Below are positions 15,308 to 21,223 of a stretch of DNA of 21,223 nt, piece by piece. The first letter of the stretch is position 1. Every line of letters starts with the position of its first letter. The stretch is from Deltaproteobacteria bacterium. GTDB lineage: Bacteria; Desulfobacterota; Syntrophia; Syntrophales; UBA2210. The notes below the pieces were generated by a model. That model saw nothing but the letters and a program-made list of their open reading frames with translations, did no database searches and had not been told where the DNA came from. The stretch spans positions 1 to 21,223 of the forward strand of contig JAFGPZ010000035.1 of NCBI GenBank assembly GCA_016935935.1, in the 5' to 3' direction. A program made the position numbers and the translations under genes.

Positions 15308-17539
15308 TCAGGCGCATTCACTGTACCCGCAGAGGCGACAGACGGCGCATCCTCCTTCATGTTCTATGATGCCACCGCAGTCCGGACAGGCCCCCTTGAC
15401 GAAGGCGACCTTTTCCTTAACAGTGGCAAATCCATTGGCGGACATGTGGGACTGAATGGCCTTGGCAACAGCGTCGGCACATGAAAGTACCTTGTTTTCA
15501 CCGAAGCCTGAGGGGGAATGGCAGGATATTCCCTGAAGCTGTTTGATGACCTGTCTTGCCTGGATTCCGCTCCGCCAGCAGAGCGATACCAAACGTCCGA
15601 TGGCTTCATTCTGCGATGCGGCGCATCCCCCTGCCTTCCCCATAGTTGTAAAGAGTTCGAAAAGGCCCGTTGAATCCTGATTGACGGTAACATAGAGCGG
15701 GCCACATCCCGTCTGCATCTGGTAGGTCCATCCCTTCAGGGCCTTTGGCCGTTCCCGCTTAGTTATGGACCGATCGGGGTCATGGGAAACGATATTGGTC
15801 GGTTCTCCCTTACCCTTCCCAGTTGACAGTACCTGCTTGTCCCGCGTCCCGTCACGGTAGATGGTAACGCCCTTGCAGTTCAATTCGTATGCCAGTTCAT
15901 AGACCGCCACCACATCATCGACGGTGGCGCCATTGGCAAAGTTGACCGTCTTGCTCACAGCGTTATCAGTGTATCGCTGAAAAGCCGCCTGCATCTTTAT
16001 GTGATCACTGGGCGTAATATCGTGTGCCGTTACAAAAAGTCGCCGCACGTCTTCCGGGACCTCCTCGATATCCCTGACGGAGCCTTTCTCCGCGATACGC
16101 TGCATTAGATCAGGCGAATAAAACCCTCGCTTCTTGGCAATACGTTCAAAGAGAGGATTTACTTCAACAAGGATATCGTCATCCATAACCTGTCTCACAT
16201 AGGAGACGGCGAAAATCGGTTCCACCCCGGAGGAGGCATTTGCGATGATAGATATGGTTCCAGTCGGCGCGATGGTTGTAATTGTTGCATTTCTGATGGG
16301 TGGTTCATTCTTTTCATCGAATAGGGAACCCTTAAAGTTGGGGAAAGCACCCCTGGACTCTGCCAGTTTTCGTGATGCCGCATAGCCTTCATCTTTGATG
16401 AATTTTATCACCTTTTCAGCAAGTTCGATAGCCTCATCAGTATCATAGGGGATCCCCAGCAGTATTAGCATATCGGCCCATCCCATGACACCGAGACCAA
16501 TCTTGCGATTACCGAAGGTCATGTCTGCAATCTCAGGCAGGGGGTAGCGGTTCACTTCGACAACATTATCGAGAAAATGCACGGAAAGATGAACGATCTC
16601 TTTCAGACTTTCCCATGATATTTTTCCCTTCCTGACCATCTTGGCAAGATTGATGGAACCTAAGTTGCAGGATTCAAAGGGTAGAAGCGGCTGTTCTCCG
16701 CAGGGATTTGTCGATTCAATGGTACCCACATGGGGTGTAGGATTGTCCCGGTTCAGACGGTCCAGGAAAACGATGCCAGGTTCACCGTTTTCCCATGCCT
16801 GTGTTATTATGCGGTTAAAGACCTTTCGTGCATTAAGAGTTCCCGTAACTTCTCCATTCCTTGGATTAACGAGATCATAATTTTCATCCTTCGTTACGGC
16901 TTTCATGAATGCCTCTGTGAGACCAACGGAAATGTTGAAATTGGTCAGATGTTTCTTGTCGGCCTTACACATAATAAAATCCATCACATCCGGGTGATCG
17001 ACGCGCAGTATCCCCATATTGGCGCCACGGCGTGTTCCTCCCTGTTTTATCGTTTCTGTAGCCACGTCGAAGACACGCATGAAAGAGATGGGACCGCTAG
17101 AAACACCGGTGGTACTTTTGACGACATCATTGGCGGGCCTTAACCTGGAAAAGGAAAAGCCCGTTCCTCCGCCTGATTTATGAATCAATGCGGTGTATTT
17201 GACTGCGTTGAATATGTCTTCCATGGAGTCTCCCACGGGGAGGACAAAACAGGCTGAAAGCTGACCCAGTTCCCGCCCGGCGTTCATCAATGTGGGAGAA
17301 TTAGGGAGAAATTCAAGATTGGCCATCATTGCATAAAATGTATCGGCCAGGGACTTTACGTCGCTCTTTTTATCAAACTTCCTGTCAGCGCCGGCAATGG
17401 TGTCGGCTACGCGTCGGAACATGTCGGCAGGGGTTTCCAAGGTCTTGCCCGCAGCGTCTCGCTTTAGATATCTCCGCTCCAATACGGTAATAGCATTTTG
17501 AGCCAGAAGCGGTTCAATGATGGAGTTTTTCTTGGTCAT
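15308..17539 (-). CDS. nrdJ: Adenosylcobalamin-dependent (class II) ribonucleotide reductase
   Basis: This 743-residue enzyme converts ribonucleotides to deoxyribonucleotides using a radical generated from coenzyme B12, so it works with or without oxygen. Motifs seen: NSPTLMNAGRELGQLSACFVL near residue 80 (first active-site cysteine) and STNPCGEQPLLPFESCNLGS with the N, C and E radical-site residues. TTIAPTGTISIIA follows, and the C-terminus is a zinc-ribbon-like four-cysteine region (CPDCGG...CAVCRLCGY). AAAGGAG lies 10 bp before the ATG. Tandem NrdR-box-like palindromes overlap its promoter, which predicts repression by NrdR when dATP is high. No class I or III reductase appears in the window. 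Confidence 0.96.
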   Translation of the reverse strand: MTKKNSIIEPLLAQNAITVLERRYLKRDAAGKTLETPADMFRRVADTIAGADRKFDKKSDVKSLADTFYAMMANLEFLPNSPTLMNAGRELGQLSACFVLPVGDSMEDIFNAVKYTALIHKSGGGTGFSFSRLRPANDVVKSTTGVSSGPISFMRVFDVATETIKQGGTRRGANMGILRVDHPDVMDFIMCKADKKHLTNFNISVGLTEAFMKAVTKDENYDLVNPRNGEVTGTLNARKVFNRIITQAWENGEPGIVFLDRLNRDNPTPHVGTIESTNPCGEQPLLPFESCNLGSINLAKMVRKGKISWESLKEIVHLSVHFLDNVVEVNRYPLPEIADMTFGNRKIGLGVMGWADMLILLGIPYDTDEAIELAEKVIKFIKDEGYAASRKLAESRGAFPNFKGSLFDEKNEPPIRNATITTIAPTGTISIIANASSGVEPIFAVSYVRQVMDDDILVEVNPLFERIAKKRGFYSPDLMQRIAEKGSVRDIEEVPEDVRRLFVTAHDITPSDHIKMQAAFQRYTDNAVSKTVNFANGATVDDVVAVYELAYELNCKGVTIYRDGTRDKQVLSTGKGKGEPTNIVSHDPDRSITKRERPKALKGWTYQMQTGCGPLYVTVNQDSTGLFELFTTMGKAGGCAASQNEAIGRLVSLCWRSGIQARQVIKQLQGISCHSPSGFGENKVLSCADAVAKAIQSHMSANGFATVKEKVAFVKGACPDCGGIIEHEGGCAVCRLCGYSECA

Positions 17540-17585
17540 TATACATTATCTCCTTTGTAATGGGGCACGGCCTACAGGAATATCA

Positions 17586-17632
17586 ATACTATATAAAGGA
17601 TGTAGAAGTCATTTGACCACAACATATAGTGT
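17586..17632 (-). promoter_or_regulatory. Tandem NrdR-box-like operators of nrdJ
   Basis: Against the consensus ACACTATATATAGTGT, site 17617-17632 matches 13 of 16 bases and site 17586-17601 matches 12 of 16. Their starts are exactly 31 bp apart, about three helical turns, as typical for paired NrdR boxes. One box fills the spacer of the promoter and the other covers the start of transcription, so bound NrdR would block initiation. Confidence 0.6.
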
Positions 17633-17639
17633 GTGTCAA
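17611..17639 (-). promoter_or_regulatory. Sigma-70 type promoter of nrdJ
   Basis: On the minus strand a perfect TTGACA (17639-17634) is followed after 17 bp by TCAAAT (17616-17611), 4 of 6 for the -10 box. The start of transcription is expected near 17604, giving a leader of about 65 nt. Confidence 0.55.
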
Positions 17640-17840
17640 GCAACTAAATTCAATAATCGTCATTTTTTATTATTTACTTGCCAACTACTTTTTACTATTA
17701 ATTTTTTTATCACCGATGGTAATCGATATTTTGCATAGGGCTTCGAGGATTCATATATCAAAAATGTGGTGTCTTCCAATGCTCTCATTTGTATCAAATC
17801 GGGCCTCTTCAATCTGTGAATGGGCCTCGCAGACAGAGTA
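17640..17840. other. AT-rich 200-bp stretch between nrdJ and the YchJ-like gene
   Basis: I see no gene, hairpin terminator or riboswitch here. The first 80 bp are very AT-rich and may act as an upstream promoter element for nrdJ. Confidence 0.3.
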
Positions 17841-18329
17841 CTATTGCCCACAGCATTTTTTATATTTCTTACCGCTTCCGCAAGGGCAGGGATCGTTTCT
17901 GCCGATCTTGGGCGTTGCCCGGGTCACCTGTTTGTGGGATGCTGTCTTTCCGTCAAAGAAAAACCACTGGCCGCCAGATTTCTTGAAGCGTGACATCTCG
18001 TGATGTATATCGTTACCCTTCTCACCTTTGAAATGAGCCTTGAATTCGATACGCCCTTCACTGTCATCCAGTCCGCCTTTGTTAACATCGATTATTTCCA
18101 GTTTCTGCCACTCCGTGTTTTCCGACCATTCCTGAATGCTTTTCCGGTCATTCTCCTTCCTCTTTGCCGGGTGGACGGTGTTAATGATGTAATTTACGTC
18201 TTTCTTGACGTGCGCCGTATAGCGTGAACGCAACAGTTCCTCCGCCGTTTCGGCAGGACAGATTCCTTTGATGATAGGTTCGCAGCATTTTTCATAGGAA
18301 TTTTTAGATCCGCAGGGACATTTTGCCAT
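17841..18329 (-). CDS. YchJ-like protein with two SEC-C zinc motifs
   Basis: This 162-residue protein has SEC-C type zinc motifs at both ends ([13 protein letters not shown] at residues 3-15 and [13 protein letters not shown] at the C-terminus), like the SecA tail. The NTF2-like middle domain of the YchJ family ([20 protein letters not shown]...) lies between them. The length fits YchJ (about 150-160 residues). The frame is open far upstream (to 18533), but the upstream part is low in family likeness, and ATG 18329 starts the conserved MAKCPCGS with AAGG 5 bp before it. Cellular role is unknown. It is divergent from the YeeE-type pair. Confidence 0.85.
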   Translation of the reverse strand: MAKCPCGSKNSYEKCCEPIIKGICPAETAEELLRSRYTAHVKKDVNYIINTVHPAKRKENDRKSIQEWSENTEWQKLEIIDVNKGGLDDSEGRIEFKAHFKGEKGNDIHHEMSRFKKSGGQWFFFDGKTASHKQVTRATPKIGRNDPCPCGSGKKYKKCCGQ

Positions 18330-18592
18330 GGCTACCTTGTTACCTCCTCCTTTCTGTGTTGATCGGTTGCTTTCGTCTTTTTCCATATTAGGAGTTTTTT
18401 TGCAACACTCGTCTGCATAGTTGAAATATATTCGGAGGAATATTTTCTTGCCGGTGAATAGGCCTTTGTGTATATACGAAGTCCTTGGACCTGAATGCTC
18501 CGTCTTTGTGGTGTCCCGTGACCCCCGGTTCATGGCTATAAAACAAGTGGTGACTCTGTGCGGGGAGAGAAGAAGATGAAAGGAGGATAGAA

Positions 18593-19099
18593 ATGGAGTG
18601 GTTATTTGCAGAACGGTGGTCGCCCTACGCCGTGGGTCTCGGTATCGGGCTTCTTAGTTGTGTTACCTTTCTTTTGTCCGATAAACCTATTGGTTGCTCC
18701 ACTGCCTTTGCCCGTACAAGTGGTATGATCGAGAGGATCTTTCGAGGAAGCGGTGTAAGTGGAAAGCCCTATTATCAGAAGTTTCCTCTTGTAATCGATT
18801 GGGAGTGGATGCTGGTGCTGGGAATATTCATCGGCGCCTTTGTCTCGGCAAAGCTTTCCGGTCAGTTCAAGTTGCAGTGGGTGCCCGATATGTGGCTCCA
18901 TGTCTTTGGCGATACAACTGTTGCGAGAGTCATTACCGCATTTGCAGGCGGCATTATTGTGGGCCTTGGTTCCAGGTGGGCCGGTGGATGCACCAGCGGT
19001 CACGGTATAAGCGGCACGCTGCAGCTTGCAGTAAGCAGTTGGCTTGCAGTTGTCTGTTTCTTTGCCGGTGGCATCATCACGGCCTTTCTCATCTACTGA
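18593..19099 (+). CDS. YeeE/YedE family inner-membrane protein (first half of a split transporter)
   Basis: This 168-residue membrane protein has about four to five helices. It carries [14 protein letters not shown] at residues 31-44 (Cys35) and [12 protein letters not shown] near residue 128, the cysteine motifs of the YeeE/YedE (TsuA-like) family. Family members bring thiosulfate or other sulfur species across the membrane by passing them along conserved cysteines. AGGAGG lies just before the ATG. It is followed after 14 bp by the companion gene, so the two probably form one transporter. Confidence 0.88.
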   Translation: MEWLFAERWSPYAVGLGIGLLSCVTFLLSDKPIGCSTAFARTSGMIERIFRGSGVSGKPYYQKFPLVIDWEWMLVLGIFIGAFVSAKLSGQFKLQWVPDMWLHVFGDTTVARVITAFAGGIIVGLGSRWAGGCTSGHGISGTLQLAVSSWLAVVCFFAGGIITAFLIY

Positions 19100-19113
19100 T
19101 CGGAGGTGACGGA

Positions 19114-19671
19114 ATGTTGGAAAAATTTCATTCAAATAATGGTCTGCAACTGATTTTGGGACTCATCACAGGAATCATCTTTGGTTTTCTCCTTCAGAAA
19201 GGGGGTGTGACTACCTATGACGTCATAATGGGGCAGCTGCGACTTACTGATTTTACAGTTTTAAAGGTCATGCTTTCGGCTGTTATCATTGGAATGACTG
19301 GCGTTCACATCTTGCGCAGCATGGTATTGGTCAATCTCCATCCAAAACCGGGTTCTCTGGGAGCTACGGCCATAGGAGGACTGATCTTCGGTGTGGGCTT
19401 TGGAGTTCTCGGATACTGTCCTGGGACGATTGCCGGTGCAGTCGGTCAAGGGTGGCTCGATGTGCTTGTCGGTGGTCTCGCAGGTATTATAGCGGGTTCC
19501 GGAATATTTGCCCATTTATATCCCGCATTGAATAGAGGTTTTCTGCAGAGGGGCGATTTCGGGGAAATGACGATTCCAGCATTTTTCAAGGTTAATCCCT
19601 GGGGTGTTGTGGTGCCTGTTGCTGTAATCTTGACCCTTTTCCTATATTGGCTGGAAACAATGGGACTCTAA
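19114..19671 (+). CDS. DUF6691/YeeE-YedE family membrane protein (second half of the pair)
   Basis: This 185-residue, multi-helix membrane protein contains GLITGIIFGFLLQKGGVT, GGLIFGVGFGVLGYCPGTI (conserved Cys102) and a C-terminal helix ending at residue 185. It is the usual partner of the gene just upstream; in single-chain relatives the two halves are fused. GGAGG at 19102-19106 supports ATG 19114; the same frame is open much further upstream only as overlap with the first gene. Some YeeE/YedE relatives are tied to selenium rather than sulfur, which is notable given the selenoprotein in this window, but I see no specific marker here. Confidence 0.87.
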   Translation: MLEKFHSNNGLQLILGLITGIIFGFLLQKGGVTTYDVIMGQLRLTDFTVLKVMLSAVIIGMTGVHILRSMVLVNLHPKPGSLGATAIGGLIFGVGFGVLGYCPGTIAGAVGQGWLDVLVGGLAGIIAGSGIFAHLYPALNRGFLQRGDFGEMTIPAFFKVNPWGVVVPVAVILTLFLYWLETMGL

Positions 19672-19860
19672 TCCTGCTGTCGCTGTGACTCACAGAAACG
19701 TGAAAGACATCTGATGACGCAAAGAAAGATGCTGCCCTACATCGAGTAGATCCATGTATACAAAAGGGAATGCTTAAAGGATGATAACTCTTTGACTATT
19801 GCGGAAGGGTATGGTAGTTGGTAGAAACATTCCAGATGAATTATAGAACAGGAGGGCAAT

Positions 19861-20046
19861 ATGCCAAGGATTACCATCAAGGCCATAGAAGGAAGGACTG
19901 TGGAACAGAAAAGGGGACTGATTAAGGATATCACTGATGCTGTTGTCAAGAATTTCAATACTCCGCCGGAGTCTGTTGCGATTGATATTATTGAGTACAA
20001 AAAAGAGAATATGGCCGGAGGGGGCAAACTCTTCTGCGATAAATAA
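19861..20046 (+). CDS. 4-oxalocrotonate tautomerase family small protein
   Basis: This 61-residue protein begins MPRITIKAIEGRTVEQKRGL. After removal of Met, Pro1 would be the catalytic base, as in all tautomerases of this family. The length and the pattern (beta strand, helix with EQKRGLIKDITDAVV, then strand SVAIDIIEY) fit 4-oxalocrotonate tautomerase-like hexamer subunits. The substrate is unknown; many bacterial copies stand alone, outside catabolic operons, as here. CAGGAGGGC precedes the ATG. Confidence 0.9.
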   Translation: MPRITIKAIEGRTVEQKRGLIKDITDAVVKNFNTPPESVAIDIIEYKKENMAGGGKLFCDK

Positions 20047-20375
20047 TGATCAGATTACGACATCCCAACATCGAGAATTAGTCCATGGCAGCTTCGTAAA
20101 AGGAGTGGCCATATTTTACCAAAACATAACAAAAAGTGACGCGGGAGATGGCCGCCTTCTCTTCGATACTGATTCGATTTACCCTGTGTAGCCTTTTGTG
20201 CTGTAGCTGCGAAGCAGGTTACGCAGTTCTTCCCTTTCTCTTCTTTTTTTGCAATTGTTTAACAAGTATTCTTATGTGATTACAGGTTTTTAGATAAATC
20301 TCTCTCCTTTGTATCTCATGGCACGGGTAATGCAGTTACAAGTGCTAAATGTTACTTTACAACATGGAGGGCGAT
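20047..20375. other. 329-bp intergenic region carrying a sigma-54 promoter
   Basis: No gene is visible. A weak hairpin (CTGCG 20207-20211, CGCAG 20222-20226) followed by a T-run at 20241-20250 might end upstream transcription. A near-consensus sigma-54 promoter lies at 20319-20334. TTGTTTAACAA (20255-20265) is a short odd palindrome upstream that could serve an activator. Confidence 0.4.
20319..20334 (+). promoter_or_regulatory. Sigma-54 (RpoN) promoter
   Basis: TGGCACGGGTAATGCA matches the RpoN consensus TGGCACG-N4-TTGCW at all fixed positions but one (A for T). The GG and GC doublets are 10 bp apart, as required. The predicted start of transcription is near 20345, 31 nt before the small gene's ATG. 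Confidence 0.65.
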
Positions 20376-20558
20376 ATGTTTTACATGGAAGCAATAAGTC
20401 CTGAGCCGTTCAATGCCTCGGATAATTCTCAACTGTACTTTAAAGGGGGGCAGGAAGATACCTCAGTTTCCAACGGAGCCGGCTTTCAGTATTGGGAGGA
20501 AGATAAACTCTCTGATGGATGTTGTTTTGATCTTTACGCCTGGTCCAAGGTAAAATAG
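20376..20558 (+). CDS. Small acidic protein of unknown function, sigma-54 controlled
   Basis: This 60-residue protein is not recognised. It begins MFYMEAISPEPFNAS and is acidic and aromatic-rich (Y, F, W), with a CC pair near residue 50 (DGCCFDLYAW), no signal peptide and no membrane helix. GGAGG (20366-20370) lies 5 bp before ATG 20376. Longer in-frame starts at 20349 and 20364 are possible, but 20349 is only 4 nt past the predicted transcript start. The RpoN promoter implies a role in a condition-specific response such as nitrogen, motility, stress or carbon use (inference). The radical SAM gene converges from the right. Confidence 0.6.
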   Translation: MFYMEAISPEPFNASDNSQLYFKGGQEDTSVSNGAGFQYWEEDKLSDGCCFDLYAWSKVK

Positions 20559-20639
20559 CTTGTCTTAATCACTTGCAATTCAATACAAATCCACCGGAGT
20601 ATGTTGAAGGCAGCCGGAAGTACCTTTGGTCAAAATTAA

Positions 20640-21223
20640 TCAGGATGTCATCTCAAAGAAGGGCGCATGATTGGATGTAAATACCGGTGGTTCCCGGTTC
20701 AGTATAGCCGAAACTGCCGGGTTGCGCTTGAATTCCCTGTCGAGAAACTGTCTTACCTGTTGTCTTTCCCAGCCTCTGGGGTGTGAAAAACTCCGATAAA
20801 TTGAGAGATCTCCCTTATAAAAATCACCCGTTTTCAACCTTAGGGCATCCTCGCTGTGGGCGGGCATGTTAAAGATGGCAATATTCAGAAAGCCAATCTC
20901 ATGACGGTGCTGGATGGTAAATTCGAGTGTTTGACGAGCCTCCTCAACGCTCTCTGCGGGTGTTCCAAAGAGCAGATAAACGTAACTTGTTATTCCTGCA
21001 TCCTTCAAGTTTTTCAAGACCATCGATGCCTCATGCAGGCTGAACCCCTTTTCAAGAGAATTTAGGACCTCCTGATTCCCTGATTCTATCCCCAGTTTCA
21101 GCATGACACAGCCTGACTGCTTCAAGTCCCGGCAGAAATCAAGTTTCATAAGTTGTTTTGATATGCGGGCAAACCCGTACCAGGGAACTCCAGGCGGGAC
21201 ATCGATAAAGGCCCTCATGAGCG
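20640..21223 (-). CDS. Radical SAM protein, C-terminal part (5' end outside window)
   Basis: The frame is open through the right edge; 194 residues are visible. They match the later half of an Elp3/MiaB/NifB-type radical SAM domain (LKLGIESGNQEVLNSLEKG, then the helix LHEASMVLKNLKDAGITS and YLLFGTPAESVEEA). A C-terminal tail follows. The CxxxCxxC cluster motif and any B12-binding domain would lie outside the window, so the exact family and reaction cannot be given. The layout resembles B12-binding-type radical SAM proteins. It converges on the small sigma-54-driven gene, with 81 bp between. Confidence 0.8.
   Translation of the reverse strand, partial: LMRAFIDVPPGVPWYGFARISKQLMKLDFCRDLKQSGCVMLKLGIESGNQEVLNSLEKGFSLHEASMVLKNLKDAGITSYVYLLFGTPAESVEEARQTLEFTIQHRHEIGFLNIAIFNMPAHSEDALRLKTGDFYKGDLSIYRSFSHPRGWERQQVRQFLDREFKRNPAVSAILNREPPVFTSNHAPFFEMTS

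Noticed and set aside
17540..17840. Cobalamin riboswitch before nrdJ
   Set aside because: The leader after the predicted transcript start is only about 65 nt, and no B12-box-like sequence is visible; class II genes are not normally the ones repressed by B12.
17841..18533. A 230-residue version of the YchJ-like protein
   Set aside because: The first 68 residues have no family likeness, and the internal ATG at 18329 begins the conserved zinc motif.
19097..19099. TGA ending the first YeeE-type gene as selenocysteine
   Set aside because: The translation beyond it does not resemble the family, and the next gene starts cleanly behind its own ribosome-binding site.
19683..19695. CTGTGA-c-TCACAG as a CRP-type site
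   Set aside because: The half-sites resemble CRP, but the spacer is 1 bp instead of 6, and it lies just after a gene.
20856..21065. Plus-strand open frame antisense to the radical SAM gene
   Set aside because: It is a shadow of a clearly conserved minus-strand protein, with no ribosome-binding site or family likeness.

Overview
The window looks like a chromosomal segment of a strictly or mostly anaerobic Gram-negative bacterium of the Desulfobacterota (former Deltaproteobacteria), perhaps near the syntrophic or sulfate-reducing lineages. Supporting this are the housekeeping order serA-purA-rsfS-comF-rfaE2-dksA-like-S1-like, a heptose-nucleotide enzyme (so lipopolysaccharide), an adenosylcobalamin-dependent (class II) ribonucleotide reductase, rubrerythrin and a second ferritin-like protein, and evidence of selenocysteine use. 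I see no insertion sequence, integrase, phage gene or CRISPR array.

Layout. 1-6075 (+): 3' part of serA, then purA, rsfS (no normal start codon), comF, rfaE2, a DksA/TraR-type zinc-finger gene with its own sigma-70 promoter, and a four-S1-domain RNA-binding protein. 6135-7010 (-): lipA. 7207-9462 (+): a redox group headed by an NADH oxidase/CoA-disulfide reductase family flavoprotein whose active-site cysteine codon is an in-frame TGA (7336-7338) followed by a near-perfect SECIS-like hairpin (7345-7372), then a small cysteine-rich zinc-ribbon protein and a ferritin-like protein. 9541-10119 (-): rubrerythrin, convergent on a strong terminator. 10570-12153 (+): a TerB-like protein and a C-terminally short CCA-adding/poly(A) polymerase family enzyme. 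12193-14004 (-): a three-gene set of flavodoxin-like reductase, PPC/DUF296 protein, and a Pyr_excise-DUF1722 two-domain protein. 14325-14399 (+): tRNA-Val(CAC) with promoter and terminator. 14480-18329 (-): TauE/SafE permease, nrdJ with tandem NrdR-box-like operators, and a YchJ-like SEC-C protein. 18593-19671 (+): a two-gene YeeE/YedE sulfur-transport pair. 19861-20046 (+): a 4-oxalocrotonate tautomerase-like protein. 20319-20558 (+): an unrecognised 60-residue protein behind a near-consensus sigma-54 promoter. 20640-21223 (-): the C-terminal part of a radical SAM protein running off the window.

The strongest unusual item is the selenoprotein at 7207-8544: ordinary gene finding would split or truncate it, because translation must read TGA as selenocysteine to join the FAD-binding N-terminus to the rest. 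It has its own promoter and sits beside ferritin-like proteins and rubrerythrin, which suggests a role in handling oxygen, peroxide or reactive sulfur in an anaerobe (inference). The next most interesting items are the sigma-54-driven small protein, the operator layout at nrdJ, and the missing start of rsfS.
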